A stretch of 64,000 bases of DNA from Lentzea nigeriaca (GCF_016907955.1 NZ_JAFBCX010000001.1:682001-746000); one strand, 5' to 3'; counted from the first letter of the stretch, positions 49,615-59,049 are shown. Numbers and translations: made by a program. Notes: generated by a model from the letters alone, not told the origin.

Positions 49615-49760
49615 AACGCAGGGGCGTGGAGCCGGGCTGCGAAGCCGGGTGCAGGAGTGTGGAGTTCGGTGGCGGCTCGGCGAAGTCCGGAGCGGCGGCT
49701 GAGGTTCTGGCCGCCGAATCCATCGGTCTCGCCCGTGTCCTGGAGGTGGTGGCGGCATGA
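49611..49760 (+). CDS. candidate 49-residue protein coupled to DUF58 and transglutaminase genes
   Basis: A 50-codon frame exactly fills the gap between the DUF58 gene and the transglutaminase-like gene. Its GTG overlaps the upstream stop (GTGA, 49611-49614) and its stop overlaps the downstream ATG (ATGA, 49757-49760). The product begins MKRRGVEPGCEAGCRSVEFG and ends in a short helix, ESIGLARVLEVVAA. No family is recognised. The perfect coupling at both ends mirrors the rest of the operon and favours translation. Whether the peptide has a function, or only carries ribosomes through, is open. Confidence 0.45.
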   Translation: MKRRGVEPGCEAGCRSVEFGGGSAKSGAAAEVLAAESIGLARVLEVVAA

Positions 49761-51757
49761 TGAAACACCTCTGGGTGGCCGCTGTCCTCCTCGTCGCCTC
49801 CCTCCAGCTGGCCCAGGCCTGGGACGGCGCGTTCGTCTACTTCGGACTCGCGGCCTTCACGGGATTCCTGGCATTGCTGCTGAAACGCCTCGTACCGGCC
49901 GGCTTGGCCGCTCTGGCCGTCATGGTCGTGGCGATGGCCGGCGGGTTCTTCGCGGCCCGTGGCGCGTCCCCCGACCGGGACCCGACGTGGGTGCTGCTCG
50001 ACACCGTGCCCCGGCTGCTCACCGCTGCCCGTCCCGCGCCCGCGACGCCCGAGCTGCTGGTGCCGGGGCTGCTGCTGATCATCGGCGTGTCCACCGCGGC
50101 CGTGCTGTCGGTGACCAGGCGGGGGACGGCGTTGTTCGTGCCCGCGCTGGGTGCGGCGGTGCTGTACGTGTCGGCCGCGCTGCTCACCACGGGCCGGGCC
50201 GACCGCTATGGCCTGGTGGCGTTGGTGCTGGTCGTGGTGCTGGCGTTGGGCTGGCTGATCATCGACCGGCGCGGGCCCGTGGTGCCGCCCGCGGTGCTGG
50301 CGACGGCGCTGGCGGCGTTGACATTGCTGACGGTTGTGTTGCCCACCAACGGTTTTGAGCCGCGGAAGCTGGTCACGCCGCCGGTCACCAACGTGGCCAT
50401 CGCGAACCCGTTGCCGCAGCTCGCCGCGTGGGCCGCGCAGGGGGAGGCCGAGCTCTTCCGGATGCGTGGGCCCGAGGTGCCGGTGCGGCTGGTGACGCTC
50501 AGCCGGTACACGGGCGCGTCGTGGGAGGCGGCCGCGACGTACGGGCCGCTCGGTGTGGTGGACGCGCCGGATCTGCCCACCGGCAGGAAGTTCCAGGACG
50601 CGAGTGTCGATCTGCGGATCACCGGGTTGCAGGGCGAGTGGCTGCCCGGTGTGGGGAAGCCGCAGGCGGTGTCGCTGAGCAACGCCATGGTGGATCCGGA
50701 CACCGGGTCGCTGGTGGTGGCCGACGGGCTCAGGACGGGGCTGAGCTACACGGTTCGCGGTGTCGTCGAGACGCCTGCCGACGCGGATCTGGCCGAGGCC
50801 ACGGTGCCCGCCGGTGCGACTCGGTACACGGCGTTGCCGCGGTTGCCGTTCACGTTGGCGGAGTACGCGCGGCAGGCGACGGCGAACGCCCGCACGCCGT
50901 ATGAGAAGGCCGTGGCGCTGGAGCAGGTCGTGCGGCTCAACCGGCGGCCGGACGCCGAGGCGCCGGTCGGGTCGTCGTACGCGCGGCTGGAGACGTTTCT
51001 GTTCGGTGCCGCCGGTGAGGCCGGGGCCGGAGCGGGGACGGCCGAGCAGTTCGCGTCGGCCTACGCCGTGCTGGCGCGGGCGGTCGGGTTGCCCACGCGC
51101 GTGGTGGTCGGGTTCCAGCCCGTGCCCGAGCAGGGCGGGGAACGGATCGTGCGCGCCGCGGATGCCACGGCCTGGCCGGAGGTGTACTTCAGCGGATGGG
51201 GCTGGGTGGCGTTCGATCCCGTGTCCGGCAACGGGAGCGGGCCCAGCGCGGCGTCGAAGCGGGAGGTGCTGAACCGGCTCGCGTCCACGACGGCGAAGCC
51301 GACGCCGACGTCGTTGCCCTCGGTGCCGCCGCTGGTGCAGCCGAGCGCCGTGAAGCCCGACGTGGTGGCTGCCCCTGAAGCACCGAAGGGGTTTCCGTTC
51401 TGGGTGTTCGCGCCGGTGCTGCTCCTGGTCGTGCTGTACGTGGCACGGACTTCGCGCCGCCTGCGGTGGCGCGCGGCCGGGGCGGTGGGGGCGTGGAACG
51501 AGGTGCTGGACTCGTTGCAGCTGGCCGGGTTGAAGCCGCGGCCCAGCCGGACCGTGCCGGACATCGGGCGGGAGTGGGGCGACGCCGGGGTGCGGCTGGC
51601 GACGATCGTGGACCAGGCCGCGTTCGCGCCACAGCCGGTGCGTCAGGAGAACGGCTGGCGGCTGGCACGGCAGATCAGGAAAGCGGTGCGGCGCAGGGCT
51701 TCCTGGTGGCGCAAGGTGGTGTGGGCGGTCGACCCGCGGCCGCTGTTCCGGCGGTGA
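49757..51757 (+). CDS. TgpA-type transglutaminase-fold membrane protein, catalytic residues missing
   Basis: A 666-residue protein with about six N-terminal helices (to residue 195). A periplasmic DUF3488-like region and a transglutaminase fold (about 365-490) follow, then a Pro-rich linker, one helix (FPFWVFAPVLLLVVLYVAR) and a cytoplasmic DUF4129-like tail. In the fold, the catalytic Cys position is Ala (GTAEQFASAY, A429) and the His position is Thr (ADATAWPEVYF, T471). Only the Asp (VAFDPV, D487) remains. It should therefore be catalytically dead and may act as a binding scaffold. It completes the MoxR operon. Confidence 0.88.
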   Translation: MMKHLWVAAVLLVASLQLAQAWDGAFVYFGLAAFTGFLALLLKRLVPAGLAALAVMVVAMAGGFFAARGASPDRDPTWVLLDTVPRLLTAARPAPATPELLVPGLLLIIGVSTAAVLSVTRRGTALFVPALGAAVLYVSAALLTTGRADRYGLVALVLVVVLALGWLIIDRRGPVVPPAVLATALAALTLLTVVLPTNGFEPRKLVTPPVTNVAIANPLPQLAAWAAQGEAELFRMRGPEVPVRLVTLSRYTGASWEAAATYGPLGVVDAPDLPTGRKFQDASVDLRITGLQGEWLPGVGKPQAVSLSNAMVDPDTGSLVVADGLRTGLSYTVRGVVETPADADLAEATVPAGATRYTALPRLPFTLAEYARQATANARTPYEKAVALEQVVRLNRRPDAEAPVGSSYARLETFLFGAAGEAGAGAGTAEQFASAYAVLARAVGLPTRVVVGFQPVPEQGGERIVRAADATAWPEVYFSGWGWVAFDPVSGNGSGPSAASKREVLNRLASTTAKPTPTSLPSVPPLVQPSAVKPDVVAAPEAPKGFPFWVFAPVLLLVVLYVARTSRRLRWRAAGAVGAWNEVLDSLQLAGLKPRPSRTVPDIGREWGDAGVRLATIVDQAAFAPQPVRQENGWRLARQIRKAVRRRASWWRKVVWAVDPRPLFRR

Positions 51758-51789
51758 GCGTGCTTTCGCAGGCGTCCCCCTGAAAGGTG

Positions 51790-51823
51790 GACCCCTGATC
51801 AACCCGACGATACTCAGGGGGTC
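51790..51823. terminator. terminator between convergent transglutaminase-like and kinase genes
   Basis: gacccctga (51790-51798) pairs with tcagggggtc (51814-51823) with one bulge around a 15-base loop. Confidence 0.5.
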
Positions 51824-51835
51824 TGACAAGATCGT

Positions 51836-53437
51836 TCAGTTCTTGGCTGCGCAGACCTTGGCCGAGCTGCCTCGTTCACCGTTGTAGCCGAAGGCCGCGA
51901 TCTGGAAGCAACGGCGGATGCCGCCGCCGTCCTCGATGACGTACTTGGTGCCACCGCCGGTCACCCTGGTCACGGCCTGCGGTTTGGCGCCGGTCACGTC
52001 GATCACCACGAACTCGGCCTGGCCTTTGCTCGGGTCAGACCACTCCAGCTCGATCGCCTTGCCCTTGTACTCGGCGCGCTTGAGCACCGGCACGAACTTT
52101 GGGTCGGCGTTGGGCGGCGGGCCCGCGTCGGCGGACTCCGACGTCGGCACCGGAATCGTCGTCGTCGTCGTTGTCACCGGCTGCTGGGACTGCCGGTTGT
52201 CGGGGCGGTTCAGCAGCAGGCCCGCGAGGACGCCGCCGGTCACCGCCACCACGGCCAGCAGGGCCAGCACACCGCCGCGCTTGTTCTTGCGGACCGGGGC
52301 CGTCATCGGTTCGACCGGCGGCACGTCGAGGGTCGGCAGCACGGCCACCTGGCGCGGTGGCGGTGGCACGACGATGTCCTGCTGCCGGTAGGTCAGGTCG
52401 GCGAGCCGGCCCTGCCACGAGTTGTCCGGCTCCTCTTCCGGTTCCTCGGCGGGCTTTTCCTCCTCCTCCACCTTGGGGCGGGGGCCGAAGCCGGGCGCCT
52501 CGGTGGGGCCGTCCGGGAAGACGGCGGTGCGCTCGCCCAGCATCATCGTCGAGTCCGGGTCCACAATGGACACTGACGGCGCGGTCGAGACCCCCGCGTT
52601 CACGGCCATCAGCGCGTCGCGCAGCTCCAGCGCCGAGGCGAAGCGTTCGGCGCGGTCCTTGCGCAGGCAGCGGTTGATCACTGCCACCAGTGAGGCCGGG
52701 ACGTCGAAGCGGGTCAGGGTGCGGGGTTCGGAACGGGTCACGCGGCCGACGTAGGAGAGCAGCGTGTCCTCGTCCGGGTTGTCCGAGGCGAACGGCGGCT
52801 TGCCCTCCAGCAGTGTGAAGAGGGTCGAGCCGAGCGACCAGATGTCGTCGGCGAACGACGGGGTGCCGCCCTCCAGCGTCTGCGGCGCCGCGTGGCGGTA
52901 GCTGACCATCTGCAGTGACGCCGAGTGGCCCGCGTCGGCGCCGCGGGCGATGCCGAAGTCGGCGAGGACGTAGGAGGTGGGGAGCACGAGGACGTTCTGC
53001 GGCTTCACGTCGCGGTGCAGGATGCCCTGGCCGTGCGCGAACGCGAGCGCGTCGGCCACCGCGATGCCGGCGGAGATGACGTCCGGCACGGGCAACGGGC
53101 CCATGGCGCGCAAACGGTCGTGCAGCGAGCCGCGTTCGTAGTACTCCATGACGATGCACGGGCGGCCGTCCGGCAGCGTGCCGGTGTCCAGCACCGTGAC
53201 GATGTGCGGGTGCTGGCGGCCCAGCTCGACGGTGATGGCCAGCTCGCGGCGGAACCTGGTCAGCGTCTCCGGGTCGGTGACCTGCAGGACCTTCACCGCG
53301 ACGTCGCGGCCCAGACCGTCCTGGCGCGCCCGGTAGATCGTGCCCTCGCCGCCCTGCGCGATCACGCGGAAACCGCTGTAGCCGGGTAACGCGATCGCAG
53401 GTGCGGGCGCGGCGCCCGCGGCGGGCGCCCAGGCCAT
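51836..53437 (-). CDS. receptor-type Ser/Thr protein kinase
   Basis: About 533 residues. The N-terminal PknB-type kinase domain has Gly-loop RVIAQGGEGTIYRA, Lys in DVAVKVLQV, catalytic loop ILHRDVKPQN and DFG in VLADFGIARG. The usual APE motif reads APQ (YRHAAPQTLEGG). An acidic juxtamembrane stretch (PKVEEEEKPAEEPEEEPD), one helix (GGVLALLAVVAVTGGVLAGL) and an extracellular fibronectin III-like domain follow; no PASTA repeats. ATG 53437 was chosen; GTG 53452 and TTG 53455 are in frame. It is convergent with the MoxR operon and may sense or control the same envelope process. Confidence 0.9.
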   Translation of the reverse strand: MAWAPAAGAAPAPAIALPGYSGFRVIAQGGEGTIYRARQDGLGRDVAVKVLQVTDPETLTRFRRELAITVELGRQHPHIVTVLDTGTLPDGRPCIVMEYYERGSLHDRLRAMGPLPVPDVISAGIAVADALAFAHGQGILHRDVKPQNVLVLPTSYVLADFGIARGADAGHSASLQMVSYRHAAPQTLEGGTPSFADDIWSLGSTLFTLLEGKPPFASDNPDEDTLLSYVGRVTRSEPRTLTRFDVPASLVAVINRCLRKDRAERFASALELRDALMAVNAGVSTAPSVSIVDPDSTMMLGERTAVFPDGPTEAPGFGPRPKVEEEEKPAEEPEEEPDNSWQGRLADLTYRQQDIVVPPPPRQVAVLPTLDVPPVEPMTAPVRKNKRGGVLALLAVVAVTGGVLAGLLLNRPDNRQSQQPVTTTTTTIPVPTSESADAGPPPNADPKFVPVLKRAEYKGKAIELEWSDPSKGQAEFVVIDVTGAKPQAVTRVTGGGTKYVIEDGGGIRRCFQIAAFGYNGERGSSAKVCAAKN

Positions 53438-53514
53438 CAGATCGTCTTCCACCAACGAATCCTATCCCGCTGCGGCCGGCTCACCCCGACGTTCGGCGCA
53501 GCCGCGGAATGGGT

Positions 53515-54126
53515 TCAGTCCTGCCGCACCTTCACCTGGAATCCCAGCGACTGCAGCATTCCCGTGAGCATCACGCGGGTGTTGTCGTCGGCGCGCCTGG
53601 GCAACTCCGACTGCTTCGCCGCCTCCGCGAGCTTGGCCTCGGCGGCGAGGTAGAACCGTTGCTGGTCAGGAGGTCCCGCCAGCGCCTGCAGATCGTTGAT
53701 CAGGCCGCGTTCCTGGCAGAAGACGTACGAGCGGTCGTGGTGCAGGTTCGGTTTGTCCAGCTGCGCCTTGGGCAGCCGCAGCTCCACGGTCTTGCGGTCG
53801 GGGGACACGATCAGCCCGTCGTCCTTGATCGAGCCGAGGTCGACGTAGGCGTTGACCGACCCGGCGGCCACGAACAGCGTGCGTTCGCCGGCCAGCGCCG
53901 AGGGCACCCACTTCACGTCGTTCTCGATGTCCAGCACGACCTGGAACTCGCCGGACGCGGCGTGGTACTGGCTGAGGTCCCGCACCGACTTGAGCATCGC
54001 GGGCTGGCTGCGGTCGATCGACTCGTCACCGGAGGGCTTGAACTGCCCGAAGACGTACACCGCCGCGCCGAGGAGAATGAAGACGGCTGCGACCAGAGCT
54101 CCACGCGTCACCCAGCGCCTGTCCAC
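53515..54126 (-). CDS. membrane-anchored DUF4230 protein
   Basis: A 203-residue protein with one N-terminal helix (ALVAAVFILLGAAVYVFGQF) and an extracytoplasmic DUF4230 domain: RDLSQYHAASGEFQVVLDIE, GERTLFVAAGSVNAYVDLG, DRKTVELRLPKAQLDKPNL. The single Cys lies in SYVFCQERGL. The family is widespread but uncharacterised. The GTG start at 54126 is the first in frame. It precedes the kinase gene by 59 bases on the same strand and may share its transcript. Confidence 0.82.
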   Translation of the reverse strand: MDRRWVTRGALVAAVFILLGAAVYVFGQFKPSGDESIDRSQPAMLKSVRDLSQYHAASGEFQVVLDIENDVKWVPSALAGERTLFVAAGSVNAYVDLGSIKDDGLIVSPDRKTVELRLPKAQLDKPNLHHDRSYVFCQERGLINDLQALAGPPDQQRFYLAAEAKLAEAAKQSELPRRADDNTRVMLTGMLQSLGFQVKVRQD

Positions 54127-54255
54127 GGCATTGGACTACCCGTGAGGTGATGCGCTCACACGGTCCGTATGGGCTAATCGACCCGTGCGGAATCAGTCAT
54201 GCGTCCATCTGGTTGGCTTTGGACGAGACTGAAACAACGGTTTTGGAGGCGTGCG

Positions 54256-55146
54256 GTGCTGGACCCGGAGAACCTGTACGAGGTCGACTCGGAGGTGCCG
54301 GACCTGACAGGTGCGGTGCTGCTGCACCACTTCGAGGGCTTCATGGACGCCGGTGCGGCCGGCCGCCTGCTCGCCGAGCACCTGCTCGAAACGCTCGAAA
54401 GCCGTGTCGTCGCCCGCTTCGACATCGACAGCCTGATCGACTACCGGTCGCGCCGCCCGCTGATGACCTACGCGACGGACCACTGGGAGGACTACGCCAC
54501 GCCCGAGCTGGTCGTGCACCTGCTCTGGGACAGCGCGGGCCACCCGTTCCTGCTGCTCACGGGCCTCGAGCCGGATCGCAGCTGGGAGGCGTTCGTACTC
54601 GCCGTGCGGTCGTTGATCGACCGGTGGGGCGTGCGCCTGACCGTCGGGTTCCACGGCATCCCGATGGGCGTTCCGCACACGCGCCCGCTGAACGTCATCG
54701 GCCACGCGACCAGGCCCGAGCTCGTGTCGGAGTACCAGCCGTTCTTCAACCGCGTGCAGGTGCCGGGCAACGTGTCGGGCCTGCTGGAGTACCGGCTCGG
54801 CCAGGCGGGCCACGACGCGATGGGCTTCGCCGCGCAGGTGCCGCACTACCTGGCGCAGTCCCAGTACCCGACCGCCGCCGTGACGCTGCTGGACGCCGTC
54901 GCGCGCGCCACCGGTCTCGCGTTGCCGATCGGCTCGCTGATCGACGCGGCCCAGGCCGCCGACGCCGAGATCCACCGCCAGGTGGCGGAGTCGGAAGAAG
55001 TAGCCCAGGTGGTGGAAGCGCTCGAGCGGCAGTACGACGCCTTCATCCAGACTGTCGGGAACACCGATCTCCCCAGCGCGGACGAACTGGGGGCCGAGTT
55101 CGAACGGTTCCTGGCCGAGCAGCAGCGTCCGCCGGACCACCTGTAG
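54256..55146 (+). CDS. PAC2 family protein
   Basis: A 296-residue protein of the PAC2 (proteasome assembly chaperone 2-like) family. VLLHHFEGFMDAGAAGRLLA, HPFLLLTGLEPDRSWEAFV, VGFHGIPMGVPHTRP and a C-terminal helical extension are typical of the actinobacterial members. Actinomycetes carry proteasomes, but a role in their assembly is not shown for these proteins. GTG 54256 has GGAGG six bases upstream; frames extend further without a site. The next gene starts 9 bases after the stop. Confidence 0.85.
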   Translation: MLDPENLYEVDSEVPDLTGAVLLHHFEGFMDAGAAGRLLAEHLLETLESRVVARFDIDSLIDYRSRRPLMTYATDHWEDYATPELVVHLLWDSAGHPFLLLTGLEPDRSWEAFVLAVRSLIDRWGVRLTVGFHGIPMGVPHTRPLNVIGHATRPELVSEYQPFFNRVQVPGNVSGLLEYRLGQAGHDAMGFAAQVPHYLAQSQYPTAAVTLLDAVARATGLALPIGSLIDAAQAADAEIHRQVAESEEVAQVVEALERQYDAFIQTVGNTDLPSADELGAEFERFLAEQQRPPDHL

Positions 55147-55155
55147 GAGCTTGTG

Positions 55156-55515
55156 ATGGCCACCTGGAACGACGTGCGCCGGATCGCCACCTCCATGCCC
55201 GACGTGACGGAGCGGGTGCGAGAGGGCGTCGTCGACTGGAGGGTCAAGGACAAGCTCTTCGTGTGGGAACGGCCGCTGCGCAAAACGGACCTCGCCGCGC
55301 TGGGCGCTTCGGCGCCTTCCGGGCCGATCCTGGCCGCACGGGTGCCGGACCTGGGCGCCAAGGAGGCCTTGCTGGCCTCCGACGAGTCGGTCTACTTCAC
55401 GACGCCGCACTTCCAGGGATATCCGGCGATCCTGGTGCGGCTGGAGCACATCGAGGTGGGGGAGCTGGAAGAGCTGATCGTCGAGGCGTGGCACGCGCGG
55501 GCGAGGCGCCGGTAG
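55156..55515 (+). CDS. MmcQ/YjbR family protein
   Basis: A 119-residue alpha/beta protein. MATWNDVRRIATSMPDVTER, FVWERPLRKTDL, and YFTTPHFQGYPAILVRLEHI match the YjbR fold, which resembles a double-wing DNA-binding domain. Binding to DNA is plausible but unproven. TAGGAG at 55144-55149 supports ATG 55156. Its TAG stop overlaps the next GTG by one base, so the PAC2, YjbR and YCII genes form an operon. Confidence 0.85.
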   Translation: MATWNDVRRIATSMPDVTERVREGVVDWRVKDKLFVWERPLRKTDLAALGASAPSGPILAARVPDLGAKEALLASDESVYFTTPHFQGYPAILVRLEHIEVGELEELIVEAWHARARRR

Positions 55516-56036
55516 TGGAATTCCTCTGCTACCACCGGGATCGGCCCGGTTCGTTGCCGTTGCGCGAGAAGCTGATCGAGGAGCACTGGTCCTACATGGA
55601 CCGGTTCGAACTGATCGCCCGCGGGCCCACTTTCGACGGCGGTGTGCTGACGGGCAGCGTGCACGTCGTCGACGTACCGGATGCGGCTGCGGCTCGTGCG
55701 TTCGCGTTCGAGGAGCCCTGCTACCAGGCAGGCGCGTACCGGGACGTGCTGGTGCGCAGGTGGCGCAACGTGCTCGGCCGGACGATGTGGGACTTCCGCG
55801 GCGGCCGGGAGGGCGGCGGCCACCTCGTGCTCGGGTTCGGGTCGGGCGAGCCGGTGGACCTCGTTCCCGCGCGCAAGGACGAGCTGATCGCGTACGGGCC
55901 GTTGCTGTCCGACGACGGCACGGCGTGGCTCGGCACGGCCGCGCTGGTCAGGTCCACGGATCCGGCGTCGGTGCTGACCGCCGACCTCTACGACGCCGTC
56001 GAGGTCCACGCGTGGGAGTTCGGCGGCCGCCGCTGA
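55515..56036 (+). CDS. tandem YCII-related domain protein
   Basis: A 173-residue protein with two ferredoxin-like YCII modules. The first (about 1-90) starts VEFLCYHRDRPGSLPLREKL and contains EHWSYMDRFELIARGP. The second (about 97-170) contains HLVLGFGSGEPVDLVPARKD and YGPLLSDDGTAWLGTAALV. No catalytic assignment is possible. GTG 55515 uses the last base of the previous stop codon. Confidence 0.8.
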   Translation: MEFLCYHRDRPGSLPLREKLIEEHWSYMDRFELIARGPTFDGGVLTGSVHVVDVPDAAAARAFAFEEPCYQAGAYRDVLVRRWRNVLGRTMWDFRGGREGGGHLVLGFGSGEPVDLVPARKDELIAYGPLLSDDGTAWLGTAALVRSTDPASVLTADLYDAVEVHAWEFGGRR

Positions 56037-56063
56037 CCTGCCCGTTCGCCGGGCGAGCGGACA

Positions 56064-56093
56064 GCCTCCGACCTGCCGGGACGGGTCGGAGGC
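56064..56093. terminator. terminator between convergent genes
   Basis: gcctccgacc (56064-56073) and ggtcggaggc (56084-56093) form a perfect 10-bp stem with a 10-base loop. Confidence 0.7.
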
Positions 56094-56109
56094 CAGTCAT
56101 CGGCCTCGG

Positions 56110-56490
56110 CTACAGGGCGCACGCCCCGACAGCCTCGCCGAACAGAGCACCCCAGGCGTCCTCGATGTGCTCCAACCCGCTGCCGTTGGCGAGGTTCGGG
56201 TTCGAACTGCCTTCACCGATCGTCTTGTCGGACCGGACCGTGAAGCCTGCCGGACCGCCGTGCCCGAGCCAGTAGGCCAGGAAGCAATCAGGGTCGACGC
56301 CCGGCGGGAAGTCCGGACTGTGGACGAACTCTTCAACCGTCACCGTGATCCACCGACTCGAATGGGTGGCACCGGCATTGCCCTGGTCCGATCTGTTCAC
56401 GATGTAGCACTCGTGCGCGGAAGCAACGCCGGCTCCCACCATCAACAGCGCGGCCGACATGGCACCGACCGCCAGGCTTCGCTTGAACAC
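56110..56490 (-). CDS. small secreted protein, function unknown
   Basis: A 126-residue exported protein. The signal peptide (SLAVGAMSAALLMVGAGVAS, then AHECYIV) begins at GTG 56490, which has GGAGG six bases upstream. The mature part has three Cys and a Gly/Asn-rich middle (WLGHGGPAGFTVRSDKTIGE). No domain recognised. A mature N-terminal His (HECYIV) after AHA-type cleavage is noted, but there is no LPMO signature elsewhere in it. Confidence 0.65.
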   Translation of the reverse strand: MFKRSLAVGAMSAALLMVGAGVASAHECYIVNRSDQGNAGATHSSRWITVTVEEFVHSPDFPPGVDPDCFLAYWLGHGGPAGFTVRSDKTIGEGSSNPNLANGSGLEHIEDAWGALFGEAVGACAL

Positions 56491-56653
56491 GCCGATCCTC
56501 CAACTCCCCGACCGTCTCATGTGGATTCATAAGAGTGGAGTACCAAAACGTTACGCCATAAGGGTCATTGGACCCGATGGCTCAGCGTGATGGAACACTT
56601 CCCGTACGTAGAACGAGAAGGCACCGTTGCCGGAGGCGGAGTGGCGGTGTCTG

Positions 56654-57109
56654 TCAGTAGCTGACGAACCGGTAATGCAGGCCGCTGCTGGACTCCTGCC
56701 AGTCACCGACGCGGACCGGTTCGCGGTCGATCTTCGGCGCGTACGTGTCACCCTCGAAGGTCTCGAGCACCTCGGTCACCTCGACACGGTCCGCGAACGG
56801 CAGTGTCGCCGCGTAGACCGCCGAGCCGCCCATCACCCACAGGTCGCCGGTGACGTCCGCGAGCGCCTTCTCCAGGCTGTCGAACGTCTCGGCGCCTTCC
56901 TGGGGCGTCCGGGACAGCACCAGGTTGCGGCGGCCCGGCAGCGGCCGGAAGCGGGGCGGCAGGGACTCCCAGGTGAGGCGGCCCATCAGCACGGCGGCGC
57001 CCGCGGTGATCTCCCGGAAGTGCTTCATGTCCTCCGGGATGTGCCACGGGATGGCGTTGTCGCGGCCGATGACGCCGTTGAGAGACTGCGCCCAGATCAG
57101 GCCGATCAC
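56654..57109 (-). CDS. folA: dihydrofolate reductase
   Basis: A 151-residue [36 protein letters not shown] (with the catalytic acidic residue), [34 protein letters not shown] and EVTEV are all in the expected order. It regenerates tetrahydrofolate oxidised by thymidylate synthase. GTG 57109 overlaps the thyA stop as GTGA (57106-57109), so the pair is translationally coupled. Confidence 0.95.
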   Translation of the reverse strand: MIGLIWAQSLNGVIGRDNAIPWHIPEDMKHFREITAGAAVLMGRLTWESLPPRFRPLPGRRNLVLSRTPQEGAETFDSLEKALADVTGDLWVMGGSAVYAATLPFADRVEVTEVLETFEGDTYAPKIDREPVRVGDWQESSSGLHYRFVSY

Positions 57110-57903
57110 ACCGCCACCGGAGCCTTGATGCCGGGGTGCGGGTCGTAGCCTTCGACCGTGAAGTCCTCGAACCGGTAGTCGAAGAGGCTCGGGACGTCCG
57201 CGAGCTTCAGCGTCGGGAACGGGCGCGCCTCGCGGGTCAGCTGCAGTTCGACCTGCTCGACGTGGTTGTCGTAGATGTGGCAGTCGCCGCCGGTCCAGAT
57301 GAAGTCGCCGACGCCGAGACCCGTCTGGGCGGCGATCATGTGGGTCAGCAGGGCGTAGGAGGCGATGTTGAACGGCACGCCGAGGAACAGGTCCGCGCTG
57401 CGCTGGTAGAGCTGGCAGGACAGCTTGCCGTCGGCGACGTAGAACTGGAAGAACGCGTGGCACGGCGGCAGCGCCATCTGCGGGATCTCGCCGACGTTCC
57501 AGGCGGACACGATGATCCGGCGGGAGTCGGGGTTCGTCCGCAGAGACTTCAGGACCTCGGCGATCTGGTCGACGTGGCCGCCGTCCGGGGTCGGCCACGA
57601 GCGCCACTGCACGCCGTAGATCGGGCCGAGCTCACCGTCCTCGGGCGCCCACTCGTCCCAGATCGTCACGCCGTGGTCCTGGAGCCAGCGCACGTTGCTG
57701 TCGCCGCGCAGGAACCACAGCAGCTCGTAGGCGATCGACTTGAAGTGGACCTTCTTGGTGGTGATCAGCGGGAAGCCCGCGGCGAGCGGGTAGCGCAGCT
57801 GATGGCCGAAGATCGACCGCGTGCCGGTGCCGGTGCGGTCTTCCTTGTGCACGCCCTCTTTCAGGACGTGCCGGAGCAGGTCTTCGTACTGCGTGTCGGC
57901 CAT
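57106..57903 (-). CDS. thyA: thymidylate synthase
   Basis: A 265-residue enzyme converting dUMP to dTMP. The catalytic Cys is in [12 protein letters not shown] (C148). [12 protein letters not shown], the RRIIVSAWN phosphate site, [20 protein letters not shown] and HIYDNHVEQ are all present. ATG 57903 gives the usual length. It is followed by folA on the same transcript. Many actinomycetes use ThyX instead or in addition. Confidence 0.96.
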   Translation of the reverse strand: MADTQYEDLLRHVLKEGVHKEDRTGTGTRSIFGHQLRYPLAAGFPLITTKKVHFKSIAYELLWFLRGDSNVRWLQDHGVTIWDEWAPEDGELGPIYGVQWRSWPTPDGGHVDQIAEVLKSLRTNPDSRRIIVSAWNVGEIPQMALPPCHAFFQFYVADGKLSCQLYQRSADLFLGVPFNIASYALLTHMIAAQTGLGVGDFIWTGGDCHIYDNHVEQVELQLTREARPFPTLKLADVPSLFDYRFEDFTVEGYDPHPGIKAPVAV

Positions 57904-57935
57904 GAGGGTGAGCCTACCCAGTGCCCTGGCCGGCA

Positions 57936-59027
57936 CTAGAAACGTGCGGTGTCCGGCCCGAGTCCGAAGCGCACCATCGAGTAGGTCTCCAGCAGACGGC
58001 GCGACACGATCGTGTGCTGGTTCGCGACGTGAGCGTCCCGCAGGCACCGTTGCAGGGCCGACGACGTGAACACCGACGTGCCGCCGCCCACCGCGAACGC
58101 CTTCTGAGCCACCTCGGTGGCCTCGGCGGAGGCGAACGTGCAGGCCAGCCGCAACCGGCCCCTCACGGCGTCCGGCGCCTCCGAACCGGCCTCCGCCAGC
58201 TCCCAGGCCGCGCTCAGCTCGTCGTCGAGGAAGGCGCGGGCGGCCGAGAGCCGGGCCTCCATCAGAGCGACGTCGATCTGGACGCCGGCCTGCTCGGCGA
58301 GGCGTTTCGACGCGTGCTGCGGAGTCTTCTCGACGGCGAGCGCCACGATCTCGTCGACGGCACGCCGCGCGATGCCCAGGCCCACCGAGGCGACGCCGGC
58401 GGCGAGGAAGCAGAAGAACGGGAAGCGGGGAAGCGAGCCGGTGGTGCCGGGCGGGGTCACTCCCGGCAGCGCGGTCCGGCCGGCCGGGACGAAGGCGTCG
58501 GCGACGGAGAACTCGTGCGAACCGGTGGCGCACAGACCCGAGACGTGCCAGGTGTCGTGGATCGTCACGTCCGCACGCGGGTACACGGCCAGACGCGGGC
58601 CGTCCGGTGTGAGGGTTCCGCCGATCACCCACTGGCTGTACGGAACGGCGCTGCCCCAGCCCCAACGGCCGGACACGCGGTAGCCGCCGTCCGCCGCCTC
58701 ACCACGTCCGATCGGCGCCGCGGTGCCCGCGATCAACGCGCGCGGGTCGCCGAAGATCTCGTCGGCGGCGGCGACCGGCAGGTACCAGGCGAGCGACGAC
58801 GAGATGGTGGTGGTCATCGCGGTCCAGCCCGTCGAGGCGTCCGAGCACGACAGGTTCTGGATCACGCGGCTCCACTCCGGCAGGCCCATCTCGGCGCCGC
58901 CGTAGCGCTTCGGCAGGAGCATCTGGTGCACGCCGTGGTCGATCAAGGCGGTCAGCACCGGTTCGGTGAGGGCGCGCTGCTGTTCGGCCACCGGCGCTTC
59001 GGCGCGGATCAGGGCGTGGAGATCCAT
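57936..59027 (-). CDS. acyl-CoA dehydrogenase-fold flavoprotein (HpaC-partnered monooxygenase type possible)
   Basis: A 363-residue protein of the acyl-CoA dehydrogenase superfamily. [54 protein letters not shown], and a C-terminal helical domain with [30 protein letters not shown] are clear. The conserved catalytic Glu of true acyl-CoA dehydrogenases is not seen, and the pattern resembles two-component flavin monooxygenases such as HpaA/DszC. The substrate is unknown. It lies 22 bases after the MarR gene and is likely co-transcribed with it. Confidence 0.82.
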   Translation of the reverse strand: MDLHALIRAEAPVAEQQRALTEPVLTALIDHGVHQMLLPKRYGGAEMGLPEWSRVIQNLSCSDASTGWTAMTTTISSSLAWYLPVAAADEIFGDPRALIAGTAAPIGRGEAADGGYRVSGRWGWGSAVPYSQWVIGGTLTPDGPRLAVYPRADVTIHDTWHVSGLCATGSHEFSVADAFVPAGRTALPGVTPPGTTGSLPRFPFFCFLAAGVASVGLGIARRAVDEIVALAVEKTPQHASKRLAEQAGVQIDVALMEARLSAARAFLDDELSAAWELAEAGSEAPDAVRGRLRLACTFASAEATEVAQKAFAVGGGTSVFTSSALQRCLRDAHVANQHTIVSRRLLETYSMVRFGLGPDTARF

Positions 59028-59049
59028 GTGCGCGATCCTGCCGAGCGGA

